A DNA stretch of 64,000 nt from Emticicia oligotrophica DSM 17448 (GCF_000263195.1 NC_018748.1:3782001-3846000); one strand, 5' to 3'. Positions 1-9,468 are shown, counted from the first letter of the stretch. Notes: a model not told the origin generated them from the sequence alone. Numbers and translations: made by a program.

Positions 1-2
1 TA

Positions 3-671
3 AGCTTTTTGCAGCTTTCTTCTCCAGCAAATATTTTGGATGAATATTTTGTAAGTGCTGCTTACCGTAGAAACACTTCATTGAAAAATGTTTTTTCAAA
101 CAATATTGGAGCAACCACTACCATATTATCAGGTAGATGGACATTTACGCCGAGTGCTAATTATTCCCTAATTAAAAACTATATTTATTATAACCAGCAG
201 GCACAGGCTACACAAACTTCCGTGCCAATTAGTATTTTTAGAGTTGGTTTAGGTTTAAATTATCAGTGGAAGAAGTGGTCAATCTCAAACCAATCATATT
301 TTGTTGCTAACTCAGAAGAGCAATTTATAAGAATGCCAAGGTTTACCAATAATACGCAAATTGCTTACACATTTTTATATGCAAAGACATTGCTTATCAG
401 TACGGGGCTTGAGATTTATTATAGAACAGCCTATAAAGCTGATAACTTTATGCCACTCAATCGCCAGTTTTACCTACAAGACCAGCAGTTGGTTTGGGGC
501 ACTCCTGTGGCAGATGCTTTTGCAGATTTAAAGATTAAAAAGGTAAAACTTTTCTTTAAATTTGCTCACGTGAATCAAGGTTTTCCACTTAATGGATATT
601 ATGTAAGTTCTACTTACCCAGGTTTAAGAAGAACGTTCTACTTAGGCGTAAATTGGCCTCTTTTTGATTAA
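3..671 (+). CDS. Putative outer-membrane porin (Porin_10-like), C-terminal part
   Basis: The frame is open to the left edge, so this is the C-terminal part (about 223 residues) of a longer protein; the TTG at 9 is only the first possible start inside the window and is probably internal. The sequence alternates polar and hydrophobic residues with many aromatics (for example SISNQSYFVANSEEQF) and ends in an aromatic strand, YLGVNWPLFD, as expected for the last strand of an outer-membrane beta-barrel recognised by the BAM complex. The ending PGLRRTFYLGVNW resembles the Bacteroidota 'putative porin' family (Porin_10). Its stop codon overlaps a possible TTG start of the next gene, so the two are probably co-transcribed. 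The substrate is unknown. Confidence 0.7.
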   Translation, partial: SFLQLSSPANILDEYFVSAAYRRNTSLKNVFSNNIGATTTILSGRWTFTPSANYSLIKNYIYYNQQAQATQTSVPISIFRVGLGLNYQWKKWSISNQSYFVANSEEQFIRMPRFTNNTQIAYTFLYAKTLLISTGLEIYYRTAYKADNFMPLNRQFYLQDQQLVWGTPVADAFADLKIKKVKLFFKFAHVNQGFPLNGYYVSSTYPGLRRTFYLGVNWPLFD

Positions 672-675
672 TCCA

Positions 676-1617
676 ATGAAGAAACTGAGCTTATACATTT
701 CATTATTTCTTGCTTTAAATGCTTGTAAATCAGCCGAAAATGATGCTAATTTTTATGAGTTTTCATCAACTGTGAAAATCCTAAAAGAAGCTCCGAAAGA
801 ACTCGTGAAGCAAGAATTGCCAAAGAATTTGCAAGTGCCAGCAGGTATGGTTTACGTACCAGGTGGATACACACAAATTGGTGTAACTGATGGTATGTCC
901 TTCGAAAAACCTATGTTTTGGGTAGAGGTAAAACCTTTTTTTATGGATATTTCTCCCGTAACCGTAGCTCAGTTTCGTGAATTTGTGAAAGCAACCAAAT
1001 ATGTGACTTATGCAGAACGTTTTGGTGATGGTGGATTTTTTGATGTTGAGGCAAAAGGATGGACTTTAAAGAAAGGGGCAAATTGGGAATACCCACAAGG
1101 TAAAGACCAACCTAAAGCTCCTGATAATCATCCAGTTACACAAGTGTCTTGGTATGATGCAGTTGCTTACGCCAAATGGGCTGGTAAGCGGCTCCCTTCT
1201 GAAATTGAGTGGGAACATGCTGCTCGAAACGGAACAAATGACCGTACGCTATATCCATTCGGGAATGACATCGAAAAAAATGGAAAAGCTCTTGCAAATA
1301 CTTGGAATGGTGTTTTTCCTGACTATAATAAAAATACGGATGGATTTTTCTACACTTCACCTGTTGGTTATTTTGGCAAAACCAAACTTGGTTTAACAGA
1401 TATGACTGGAAATGTGTGGCAGTGGTGCGATAATTGGAAAATTAGTTATGAAGATATTAACCAAGGGAAAATGCCTACTGATACCCTCGAAAAGGTTGAA
1501 AAAGGAGGTTCTTTTCTTTGTGAACCGGGTTGGTGCCATGGATACAGAGTTTCGGGACGCTCGTTTACCTCGCCCGAAACCTCGCTTATGCATGTGGGTT
1601 TTCGCTGTGTAAAATAA
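676..1617 (+). CDS. FGE/SUMF1-fold lipoprotein (formylglycine-generating-enzyme-like)
   Basis: I place the start at ATG 676, not the TTG at 664, because it gives a lipoprotein signal: a KK start, a hydrophobic run and Cys17 after LALNA. The mature 313-aa protein carries the FGE-sulfatase domain from about residue 50: MVYVPGG, PVTVAQFREF, HPVTQVSWYDAVAYAKW, LPSEIEWEHAAR, MTGNVWQWC and GGSFLC near the end. Both cysteines that form the copper/active-site pair in true formylglycine-generating enzymes are present with the right spacing (Cys282 and Cys287 in FLCEPGWC), so it could be catalytic rather than a structural homologue such as GldJ/GldK. No sulfatase gene is seen in the window. It follows the porin with overlapping ends and converges on the VOC gene 1 nt away. 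Confidence 0.8.
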   Translation: MKKLSLYISLFLALNACKSAENDANFYEFSSTVKILKEAPKELVKQELPKNLQVPAGMVYVPGGYTQIGVTDGMSFEKPMFWVEVKPFFMDISPVTVAQFREFVKATKYVTYAERFGDGGFFDVEAKGWTLKKGANWEYPQGKDQPKAPDNHPVTQVSWYDAVAYAKWAGKRLPSEIEWEHAARNGTNDRTLYPFGNDIEKNGKALANTWNGVFPDYNKNTDGFFYTSPVGYFGKTKLGLTDMTGNVWQWCDNWKISYEDINQGKMPTDTLEKVEKGGSFLCEPGWCHGYRVSGRSFTSPETSLMHVGFRCVK

Positions 1618-1618
1618 A

Positions 1619-1987
1619 TTAGACTATAAAATGAGGGTTATAGATAATTCCCAAAATATTGTTCCAAGGGTCTTTTACAGTTGCAACCACAATACCGTCT
1701 CCAACATCAGTTGGTTCTTCGTTCATTGTAGCTCCTGCATTTAGCAGTTGTTGATAAGTTTCATACACATCGTTTACTCCCCAATATGTACTTACTCCTT
1801 CTCCTTTTGCTTGGTTTTCTTCTTCAGGTTGAAGGCCTAATTCATAGCCCCCCACATTAAAACCAACGTAAAATACTTCATCAAAATAAGGCGAAATACC
1901 TAATACTTGGCTATACCACATCTTTGCAGCATATATATCTGAAACTTTATAAATGGAGGTTCTTAATCCTAAAAATGGCTTTTTCAT
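1619..1987 (-). CDS. VOC-family (glyoxalase/bleomycin-resistance fold) protein
   Basis: A 122-aa single-domain protein of the vicinal oxygen chelate superfamily. The start LGLRTSIYKVSDIYAAKMWY and the phrase WYSQVLGISPYFDE match the first beta-alpha-beta-beta-beta module, and VYETYQQLLNAGATMNEEP followed by VKDPWNNILGIIYNP matches the second module with the usual 'DPxGN'-like turn (here DPWNN). Cytoplasmic, no signal peptide. Metal ligands cannot be assigned with confidence, so the substrate is unknown; enzymes of this size are often dimeric lyases, dioxygenases or resistance proteins. It is convergent with the FGE-like lipoprotein and divergent from nuoL. Confidence 0.8.
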   Translation of the reverse strand: MKKPFLGLRTSIYKVSDIYAAKMWYSQVLGISPYFDEVFYVGFNVGGYELGLQPEEENQAKGEGVSTYWGVNDVYETYQQLLNAGATMNEEPTDVGDGIVVATVKDPWNNILGIIYNPHFIV

Positions 1988-2144
1988 ACTATTATGGTAG
2001 GATAAATAGAGATATCTAACAAAAGTAATCTTTTTTGTAAATAGTTAATCTAACATTTACTTGTTTTTCTTTTATAAAAAACGGCTTCATTTTTGCATTA
2101 TCGACCATAAGGTTGGATATTTGCAAAAAAAGAACCATTATTGG

Positions 2145-4220
2145 ATGTCTGCAGAATTAGTCATTTTACTCAATATATTGTTTTACTTATTCGGTTTTTC
2201 GTTTTGTATGTACCAACGGAATAAACTGAGTGAACAATCCATTGGTTTTCTTTCAATTATTATCAATTTTATTGGTGTCTTGTTTTCGATGGGTATTCGT
2301 TTGAGTGATATTTCGGGCGATGTCATTTCATATCCATGGTTTTATATTAGCGACAAGCTTTTCACAATTGATATTCTCCTCAATGACCTAACATTTTTGA
2401 TGTACTTTGTTGTACAATTTATCGCCTTATGGGTACAGGTTTTTTCCTTTAAATACATGAAAGGCGACCCGAGTTTTGGTAGATACTATGCCTATTTGAA
2501 TTTGTTTATTTTGGCGATGATTGGTATCGTAATTTCGGGAAACTTGTTTATGATTTTTATGTTTTGGGAGTTGGTTGGCCTGTGTTCTTATCTTTTGGTA
2601 GGTTTTTGGTATGAGAAAAAATCAGCTACAAATGCTGCAATGAAGGCATTTTTAGTGAATAGGGTGGGAGACGTAGGCTTTTTTATTGGAATTTTATTGG
2701 TTTATAGATACTTTGGAACACTTGATATTTCTGTAATTGCAGCAAAGGCTCAAGTGATGGCTTCGGCTTCGCTTAATAGTCCAATAATCACAACTATTGG
2801 CGTGTTACTATTTTTGGGGTGTGTTGCTAAATCAGCTCAATTACCATTAAATATTTGGTTGCCTGATGCCATGGAAGGGCCTACTCCAGTTTCAGCCTTG
2901 ATTCATGCTGCTACAATGGTTGCTGCTGGTATTTTCTTGATGGCTAGAATTCAACCTATTCTTTCGCAGGATGCATTGCTAGTCATGACCATTGTAGGCA
3001 CACTTACGATGTTTTTTGGTGCAGCTTCTGCATTAATTCAATATGATATAAAGAAATTACTGGCCTTCTCAACAATTTCTCAACTAGGCTTAATGGTTGT
3101 TGGTATTGGAGTAGGAGCGGTCAATACCGCACTTTTTCACTTAGTTACTCATGCTTTTTTTAAAGCAGGGTTATTTCTTTCTGCGGGAGCCGTGATTCAC
3201 CACATGCACCACGAGCAAGATATGCGTAAGATGGGAGATTTACGAAGAGAAATTCCGATTATTTATTATACATATACTATTTGTGCAGCCGCTTTGGCAG
3301 GTATTCCATTCTTTTCTGGATTTCTTTCAAAAGATGCCATTGTTGTTGCTGCATTTGAGTGGGCATCTCACCAACCTAAACAGGCATTTTTCATCATACC
3401 AGCCATTTGTTTAGTGGTTGCGGCTATGAGTGCCTATTACATGATGCGTCAAGTATTTTTGGTGTTTTTTGAAAGAGAAGAAAACCCACTCGAATTGATT
3501 TCATCAAGTGCCAAAAGTATTTATAAAGGTGTTGTAAAAAGCATTGAAGGAATTGTAAATGTAGAAGATGATGAAGAACGTGTAGAGGCCGAACGACGCC
3601 ACGCTGAAGAGGACTCTTTAATGGATTTTCTTTCTAAGATAGGTCCAATGGAATTATCTTCTATCGTGATGGCGATTGCTTCATTTGGATTCATATTCTC
3701 TATTAACCCCTTTTCTGCGGAAAGTAGTTGGTTTTTCAAAACATTTGAGCACGAATCTCATAGTTATCATTGGGTTGCTTATATTGCTATTTTAGTGTCA
3801 TTGAGTGGTGTTTTATTAGGTTATATTTTCACGAAAGAAGAAGTCAATAGAATTGATAATGAACAAAGTGAACCTAAAGGAGACATAGCAAGATTTATTT
3901 TTAAGAATTATTATTTAAGTGAATTATATCAATGGCTTTTAGTAAGACCAATGATTTGGATAAGTCCGAAAATTAATACTTTTGATAGGGTTGTCATTGA
4001 TGGATTTGTCAATTCAGTTGGTACGTTTACAGTAGCTTGGTCGAATTTGACCCATTGGTTTGAAAAAAATGTGATTGATTATTTCGTAAACTTAGTAGCA
4101 AGTACAACTAGCAAAGTTGGCTCTTATACTAGACAAATACAAAATGGGAAAGCACAAACTTATATTATAACCATTTTTATTTTTGTGATTATTGTAATGC
4201 TTATTTTATTGGTAGGTTAA
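2145..4220 (+). CDS. nuoL: NADH-quinone oxidoreductase subunit L
   Basis: Largest antiporter-like subunit of respiratory complex I, carrying proton translocation in the inner membrane. The frame is open from 2061, but I choose ATG 2145 (691 aa) because MSAELVILLNILFYLFG is the expected first helix and the upstream residues are not hydrophobic. Family signatures are present: FWELVGLCSYLLVGFW with the channel glutamate, KAFLVNRVGDVGF, LPDAMEGPTPVSALIHAATM, and DIKKLLAFSTISQLGLM. A charged insert (EERVEAERRHAEEDS) lies between the core and the C-terminal lateral helix, as in other Bacteroidota NuoL. First gene of a nuoLMN cluster. No nuoA-K gene precedes it: the upstream gene is an unrelated VOC protein on the other strand. 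Confidence 0.96.
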   Translation: MSAELVILLNILFYLFGFSFCMYQRNKLSEQSIGFLSIIINFIGVLFSMGIRLSDISGDVISYPWFYISDKLFTIDILLNDLTFLMYFVVQFIALWVQVFSFKYMKGDPSFGRYYAYLNLFILAMIGIVISGNLFMIFMFWELVGLCSYLLVGFWYEKKSATNAAMKAFLVNRVGDVGFFIGILLVYRYFGTLDISVIAAKAQVMASASLNSPIITTIGVLLFLGCVAKSAQLPLNIWLPDAMEGPTPVSALIHAATMVAAGIFLMARIQPILSQDALLVMTIVGTLTMFFGAASALIQYDIKKLLAFSTISQLGLMVVGIGVGAVNTALFHLVTHAFFKAGLFLSAGAVIHHMHHEQDMRKMGDLRREIPIIYYTYTICAAALAGIPFFSGFLSKDAIVVAAFEWASHQPKQAFFIIPAICLVVAAMSAYYMMRQVFLVFFEREENPLELISSSAKSIYKGVVKSIEGIVNVEDDEERVEAERRHAEEDSLMDFLSKIGPMELSSIVMAIASFGFIFSINPFSAESSWFFKTFEHESHSYHWVAYIAILVSLSGVLLGYIFTKEEVNRIDNEQSEPKGDIARFIFKNYYLSELYQWLLVRPMIWISPKINTFDRVVIDGFVNSVGTFTVAWSNLTHWFEKNVIDYFVNLVASTTSKVGSYTRQIQNGKAQTYIITIFIFVIIVMLILLVG

Positions 4221-4246
4221 GGTTAGCCATTAATGTGATGGCTAAA
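4221..4246 (+). other. Hairpin between nuoL and nuoM
   Basis: TTAGCCAT (4223-4230) pairs with ATGGCTAA (4238-4245) around a 7-nt loop, extended by GG/CC with one bulged A. It lies directly after the nuoL stop and is not followed by a T run, so it looks like an intercistronic mRNA hairpin (stability or weak attenuation) and not a full terminator. Confidence 0.45.
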
Positions 4247-4294
4247 CCTATTAAATTAATTGTTATTAGTCAATTGACTATCGTCTAAATAGAT

Positions 4295-5872
4295 ATGAAT
4301 AACTTTTTACTTTCAACACTCATTTTTTTGCCAATTCTTGGTTCAGCAATGGTGTTGTTGTTGCCTAGTAGTTACCGTGATTCATTTAAGTGGATTTCGG
4401 TTATTGTCAATGTAATTAATCTACTTAATATTATCACGCTATACAATAACTTTGATAGACAAGTTTCTGATTATCAATTTATTGAACAGCATGAGTGGAT
4501 TCGAATGAGTTTAGGAAATTTAGGTGTTTTGTCCATTGATTATCTATTGGGAGTTGATGGCATAAACATGCCCATGATTCTGCTTTCGGGAATTGTCTTA
4601 TTAATTGGTTCAATTTCTTCATTTACCATCAATTATCGTCATAAGGCTTATCATTCATTATATTTATTGTTATCAGGAAGTATCATCGGCTGCTTTGCCG
4701 CATTAGATTTCTTCTTATTCTTTTTATTCTTTGAATTTATGCTATTACCCATGTATTTCTTGATTGGAATATGGGGAGGCGAACGAAGAGAATATGCGGC
4801 AATAAAGTTTTTTATTTACACCTTAGTAGGTTCAATTTTTATTTTGATAGTCATGATTGGCTTATCAATGTCTGTGCAGGACTCATTTTTTTCACGAGAG
4901 ATAGGAGGTACAATACATACTTTTGATTTCCGACAATTAGTAGATTTCAATAATTATATTCCGAATAGTCTTTTACATCCAATAGAAAAACAAACAATAT
5001 TAGGGGTTCCTGCTCGCCTTTTTGCCTTTGTTTTATTAATTATTGGTTTTGGCATTAAGTTACCTTCGGTTCCTTTTCATACATGGTTACCTGATGCCCA
5101 CGTAGAAGCACCAACGCCAGTTTCGGTAGTTTTAGCGGGGGTTTTATTAAAGGTCGGTGCTTATGGTTTTATTAGAATTGCTTACGGATTTTTCCCAGAT
5201 ATCGCTTATCAATTTACCTATATAATCGCAGGGGCTGGCATTATTTCAATTATTTATGGGGCTTATAATGCACTTGCTCAAGCTGACCTCAAAAAAATGA
5301 TTGCCTATTCCTCAATTTCGCACATGGGTTTTGTCTTATTAGGTTTAGCTTCATTGACTGTTGAGGGGGTAAATGGAACGGTTTATCAAATGTTTGGTCA
5401 TGGATTGGTTTCGGCTATGTTATTCCTCGTTGCGGGGGTCATATACGACCGAACGCATAATCGCCTTATTGAAAATTTCAGAGGTCTATCAAGTGCAATG
5501 CCTTATTTTACTTTGGCTGTTACGGTGGCTTTCTTTGGGGCATTAGGTTTGCCTACATTACCAGGTTTTATTGGTGAATTTTTTACAATAATGGGTGGTT
5601 TTCAATCAACTATTTTACCAGATTGGTCGGCAATGCTTGCTATGATTGGAATCGTTCTTTCAGCAGGATATTTCTTGTGGACCATGCAAAAAATGTTTTT
5701 TGGTACTTTTTGGGCCAATCGTGGACAGGAAGAAAATATGAAAGACCTTGATTTACGTGAAATAATAATGCTATATTCTTTGGCACTACTCTCGATTATT
5801 TTTGGAATATTTCCAAACTTAATTTTTGATATTTCAGGTGAATCTGTGAAGCATTTTTTACAAGCATTTTAA
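4295..5872 (+). CDS. nuoM: NADH-quinone oxidoreductase subunit M
   Basis: Second antiporter-like subunit of complex I (525 aa, about 14 membrane helices). Clear signatures are FFEFMLLPMYFLIGIWGG with the buried glutamate, EYAAIKFFIYTLVGS, KLPSVPFHTWLPDAHVEAPT, SVVLAGVLLKVGAYGFIR, and ADLKKMIAYSSISHMGFV with the lysine of the broken helix. It begins at ATG 4295 with a hydrophobic first helix, 74 nt after nuoL, and is followed by nuoN 54 nt later, so the three are one transcription unit. Length and motifs are normal for the family. Confidence 0.97.
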   Translation: MNNFLLSTLIFLPILGSAMVLLLPSSYRDSFKWISVIVNVINLLNIITLYNNFDRQVSDYQFIEQHEWIRMSLGNLGVLSIDYLLGVDGINMPMILLSGIVLLIGSISSFTINYRHKAYHSLYLLLSGSIIGCFAALDFFLFFLFFEFMLLPMYFLIGIWGGERREYAAIKFFIYTLVGSIFILIVMIGLSMSVQDSFFSREIGGTIHTFDFRQLVDFNNYIPNSLLHPIEKQTILGVPARLFAFVLLIIGFGIKLPSVPFHTWLPDAHVEAPTPVSVVLAGVLLKVGAYGFIRIAYGFFPDIAYQFTYIIAGAGIISIIYGAYNALAQADLKKMIAYSSISHMGFVLLGLASLTVEGVNGTVYQMFGHGLVSAMLFLVAGVIYDRTHNRLIENFRGLSSAMPYFTLAVTVAFFGALGLPTLPGFIGEFFTIMGGFQSTILPDWSAMLAMIGIVLSAGYFLWTMQKMFFGTFWANRGQEENMKDLDLREIIMLYSLALLSIIFGIFPNLIFDISGESVKHFLQAF

Positions 5873-5926
5873 ACTAGCTCATAACCTAAATTTTGGAAGT
5901 TCCCGAAATCCAACAGAAGAAATTCA

Positions 5927-7396
5927 ATGCTCGAAAAATTATCACATATTCTTTTTAGCTCACGTGTCTTATTGCCCGATTTACTATTTGGTTTAGTGTT
6001 TCTGGTGATAGTTGCGGCAATAACATTTTTACAAAAATTTGATAACGAACGAATTTATGTACTATTTAATGTGCTCATTATAAGTATTTTGTTGAGTGTA
6101 AGTTGTGTGTTTTATACCTTCTGGGGATTTTATAAGCAATATTTTGAGTCGGGTAGTGTTCTTTTTGGGCAGTTGATTTATTTAGATAGTACAAGCTTAT
6201 TTTTTAAGTTAATTATAGCAATTTCGGCAGTTGCTGTATTGATTCATGTTTTGGTGGTAGGATATAAAGTCGTTGGAGAATTTTATGCCATTTTTTTAGC
6301 ATTAGTGTGGGGTTTATTTATTATGACAATGACAACCAATTGGTTGATGCTCTACGTTTCGCTCGAAATGGTTTCAATTTGCTCCTATATTTTGGTCGTT
6401 TTTAATAAAGGAAAAAATAATACTGAAGCAGGAATCAAATACCTTTTGTTTGGAGCTACAAGTTCGGCCGTGATGCTCTATGGGATTTCCTTGCTTTATG
6501 GAATGACTGGTACTTTAAACTTTGTTGGACAAGAGTTTGCTACTTTCTTATCGCAAAATCCAACATGGGTTGCACAAATAGCTGTATTTATGACAATCGG
6601 AGGGTTATTATTCAAACTCTCAGCAGCTCCATTTCATAGTTGGACACCCGATGTATATGAAGCTACACCTACACCTATCGTGGCTTTTTTATCCATTGCT
6701 CCCAAAGCAGCTGTGATTCTGGTTCTAATTCGTTTTTATTCTTATTTAGCAATTGATTTCAAGCTTTTACTTTCGGTAATAATAATGGCTTCAATTACCA
6801 TAGGAAACTTATCAGCTTTATGGCAAACCAATACGAAGCGTCTTTTAGGCTACTCAACAATTGCTCATGCCGGATTTATGCTTGTTGGTTTATTGGCAAC
6901 CAGTGAGATTGGTGTTAAATCGGCTATTTTTTATGTGGCTACCTATGGATTTATTACACTTGCCGCTTTTCTTCTGATAGATTTACTAGCACTAAAAACT
7001 GAGAGTTATGAGTTAGAAAGTTTGCGAGGTTTGGGCCAAGAGAATATATTCTTGGGTTTAGCTGCGGTGGTTGTTATGATTGCATTAGTTGGCTTGCCTC
7101 CAACGGTTGGTTTCACGGGAAAGCTATTGATTTTTACGGCACTTTGGGAATCATACCAAACTTCAAAAAGTATTTTGTTGATGATTGTATTAATTTTTGG
7201 TCTTTTAAATACTGCTATTTCAATATTTTTCTACATCAAGATTCCTTATTATATGATTTTTAAAGAACCCAAAATTGGCGTTCGTTATTATCAAATTGGA
7301 ATCGTTAGAAAAGGAGTCCTTTTTGTTTTCTTATTTTTTATCATCTATTTATTTATTAATCCAAGTAGTTTATTAAATCTCATTGAAGGTTTATAG
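5927..7396 (+). CDS. nuoN: NADH-quinone oxidoreductase subunit N
   Basis: Third antiporter-like subunit of complex I (489 aa). It shows LYVSLEMVSICSYILV, GIKYLLFGATSSAVMLYG, FKLSAAPFHSWTPDVYEATP, LSIAPKAAVILVLIRF, and NTKRLLGYSTIAHAGFMLVG, all typical of NuoN. Last gene of nuoLMN. The 179 nt to the next gene contain no strong terminator, but a good promoter for purF lies there, so transcription is probably re-started. The peripheral NADH-oxidising arm and NuoAHJK must be encoded elsewhere. Confidence 0.96.
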   Translation: MLEKLSHILFSSRVLLPDLLFGLVFLVIVAAITFLQKFDNERIYVLFNVLIISILLSVSCVFYTFWGFYKQYFESGSVLFGQLIYLDSTSLFFKLIIAISAVAVLIHVLVVGYKVVGEFYAIFLALVWGLFIMTMTTNWLMLYVSLEMVSICSYILVVFNKGKNNTEAGIKYLLFGATSSAVMLYGISLLYGMTGTLNFVGQEFATFLSQNPTWVAQIAVFMTIGGLLFKLSAAPFHSWTPDVYEATPTPIVAFLSIAPKAAVILVLIRFYSYLAIDFKLLLSVIIMASITIGNLSALWQTNTKRLLGYSTIAHAGFMLVGLLATSEIGVKSAIFYVATYGFITLAAFLLIDLLALKTESYELESLRGLGQENIFLGLAAVVVMIALVGLPPTVGFTGKLLIFTALWESYQTSKSILLMIVLIFGLLNTAISIFFYIKIPYYMIFKEPKIGVRYYQIGIVRKGVLFVFLFFIIYLFINPSSLLNLIEGL

Positions 7397-7517
7397 CACT
7401 TTCTTATCAGATTGAAACTATTCTAAGAATTTATTTGCTTTATTTTATAGTAATTCACTTAATTTTGATACCGTTTGTTAAAGGACTTAATATTCTCATA
7501 ACAAATAGAACTTTTTC

Positions 7518-7549
7518 TTTGCAAGGGACGTATATTCTTTAGAACTTTG
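7518..7549 (+). promoter_or_regulatory. Bacteroidota-type promoter upstream of purF
   Basis: TTTG at 7518-7521 is followed after 20 nt by gAacTTTG at 7542-7549, which matches five of six fixed bases of the Bacteroidota -7 element TAnnTTTG with the expected -33 spacing. It predicts a start of transcription near 7556 and a leader of about 20 nt before the ATG at 7576. Confidence 0.45.
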
Positions 7550-7575
7550 CATCATCAAACTCTCCAAAATTCTAA

Positions 7576-9468
7576 ATGAGCGACGCAATTAAACACGAAT
7601 GTGGCATTGCCCTTGTTCGACTTCGCAAACCACTCCAATACTACATCGATAAATACGGTACACCCCTCTATGGCATCCAACGACTTTATGTTTTGATGGA
7701 AAAACAATCAAATCGTGGTCAGGATGGAGCAGGCGTAGGAAATGTAAAACTAGATGTACCTCCGGGGCATCGTTACATTAGCCGCTATCGTTCAGTTGAA
7801 AATCGTCCAGTAGTCGATATTTTCAGCAAAATCAATGAAAAATACAAGGAGGTTCTTCGTAACAATCCTGATAAGTTTAAAAACGCTCAGTGGTTACAAG
7901 AAAATTTGGCGTATTCGGGTGAGGTTTGGTTAGGGCACCTACGATATGGTACTCATGGCAAAAACGAAATTGAAAACTGTCACCCAATGTTACGTCAGAG
8001 CAACTGGCGTAGCCGAAATATGTTGGTAGCAGGAAACTTTAATATGACCAATGCCGAAGAACTTTTCCGTAAATTGATAAAACTCGGGCAACATCCAAAA
8101 GATACAGGTGATACAGTAACGGTCATGGAAAAAATTGGTCACTTCCTCGACGAAGAAAACCAAAGAGTATTCGACCGTTTCAAAGGAATCTACGAAAACC
8201 CCGCACTTTCTGATATTATCGAAGATAACATGGATTTGCCACGCGTATTACACCGTGCTTGTCGTGATTTCGATGGCGGTTATGCTATGGCGGGAGTAAC
8301 TGGTTTTGGAGCGGCATTTGTGGTTCGTGACCCAGCGGGTATTCGTCCGGCATACTACTGGGCGAATGATGAAGTGGTAATTGTGGCTTCAGAAAAACCA
8401 GCAATCAAAGCAGCTTTTAATGCAAATTATGAAGATATCAAGGAAGTTCAACCAGGAAATGCCTTGATTATTGATAAACACGGTGAATACAATGAGTTTC
8501 AGATTATGAAACCTTTGGAGCGAAAATCTTGTAGTTTCGAGCGTATATATTTCTCTCGTGGTTCAGACCCACAAATTTATGAGGAACGTAAGAAATTAGG
8601 GCAATTATTGATTCCACAGATTTTACAGGAAATCAATTATGATTTAGAAAATACTGTTTTCTCATACATACCAAACACGGCCGAGAGTGCATTCTTTGGT
8701 ATGGTGGAAGGATTGGAACAATATTTAGCTGATTGGCGATTAAAACGAATTACGGATGGTAATTTATCTTCGGAAGAAATCAAAAAAGTACTTTCTTTCC
8801 GTCCAAGAATCGAAAAATTAGTGTCGAAAGATGTGAAACTTCGTACCTTTATCACCAACGATGATGAACGCGATGAAATGGTTTCACATGTTTATGAAAT
8901 GACCCACGAAGTAATTCGTAAAGGAATTGATACAGTTGTATTGATTGATGATTCAATTGTAAGAGGAACTACCCTTGAGAAGAGTATCTTGAAGATGCTC
9001 GACCGTTTAGGTCCGAAGAAGGTAATCATCGTATCTTCTGCACCACAAATCCGATACCCAGATTGTTATGGAATTGATATGTCGAAGATGAAAGAATTTG
9101 TTGCATTTAGAGCAATGCTTGAACTTCTTCGTGAAAACGGCATTGAATATCTGAAGCAAGAAGTGTATGCTCAAAGTGTTGGTGCATTACAAACAGATAA
9201 TGCATATGATGAGAATTTCGTAAAACAACTTTATGATAAATTTACTGATGAAGAAATTTCTCAGAAAATTGCTCAAATAGTTACTCCAGAAACCATGAAA
9301 GCTGAAGTGGCTATGATTTATCAAACAGTTGAGAATTTACATAAAGCATGCCCTGGCCATTTAGGAGATTGGTATTTTACTGGTAATTACCCAACCCGAG
9401 GTGGAAATAGAGTTGTTAATCGTGCATTTGTTAACTTTATGGAAGGCAAGCTAGTGAGAGCTTACTAA
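7576..9468 (+). CDS. purF: Long Bacteroidota-type amidophosphoribosyltransferase (PurF-like)
   Basis: Glutamine PRPP amidotransferase fold: an N-terminal Ntn glutaminase followed by a type I phosphoribosyltransferase domain, for the first step of purine synthesis. Cys9 in MSDAIKHECGIAL would become the nucleophilic N-terminus after removal of an 8-residue propeptide. NRGQDGAG, LGHLRYGTHG, NFNMTNAEELF and RDPAGIRPAYYW define the glutaminase, and LIDDSIVRGTT (residues 456-466) with IRYPDCYGIDM is the intact PRPP-binding loop. At 630 aa it is about 130 residues longer than classical PurF, with inserts in the glutaminase (around residues 60-105) and before the PRTase loop. It could be the main PurF or a paralogue. 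Monocistronic by its own promoter and a strong terminator. Confidence 0.88.
   Translation: MSDAIKHECGIALVRLRKPLQYYIDKYGTPLYGIQRLYVLMEKQSNRGQDGAGVGNVKLDVPPGHRYISRYRSVENRPVVDIFSKINEKYKEVLRNNPDKFKNAQWLQENLAYSGEVWLGHLRYGTHGKNEIENCHPMLRQSNWRSRNMLVAGNFNMTNAEELFRKLIKLGQHPKDTGDTVTVMEKIGHFLDEENQRVFDRFKGIYENPALSDIIEDNMDLPRVLHRACRDFDGGYAMAGVTGFGAAFVVRDPAGIRPAYYWANDEVVIVASEKPAIKAAFNANYEDIKEVQPGNALIIDKHGEYNEFQIMKPLERKSCSFERIYFSRGSDPQIYEERKKLGQLLIPQILQEINYDLENTVFSYIPNTAESAFFGMVEGLEQYLADWRLKRITDGNLSSEEIKKVLSFRPRIEKLVSKDVKLRTFITNDDERDEMVSHVYEMTHEVIRKGIDTVVLIDDSIVRGTTLEKSILKMLDRLGPKKVIIVSSAPQIRYPDCYGIDMSKMKEFVAFRAMLELLRENGIEYLKQEVYAQSVGALQTDNAYDENFVKQLYDKFTDEEISQKIAQIVTPETMKAEVAMIYQTVENLHKACPGHLGDWYFTGNYPTRGGNRVVNRAFVNFMEGKLVRAY

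Noticed and set aside
2061-2144. N-terminal extension of NuoL from the TTG at 2061
   Set aside because: The extension is not hydrophobic, and a weak promoter-like pair (TTG 2061-2063 and cAttTTTG 2088-2095, 24-nt gap) lies inside it; ATG 2145 gives the normal first helix.
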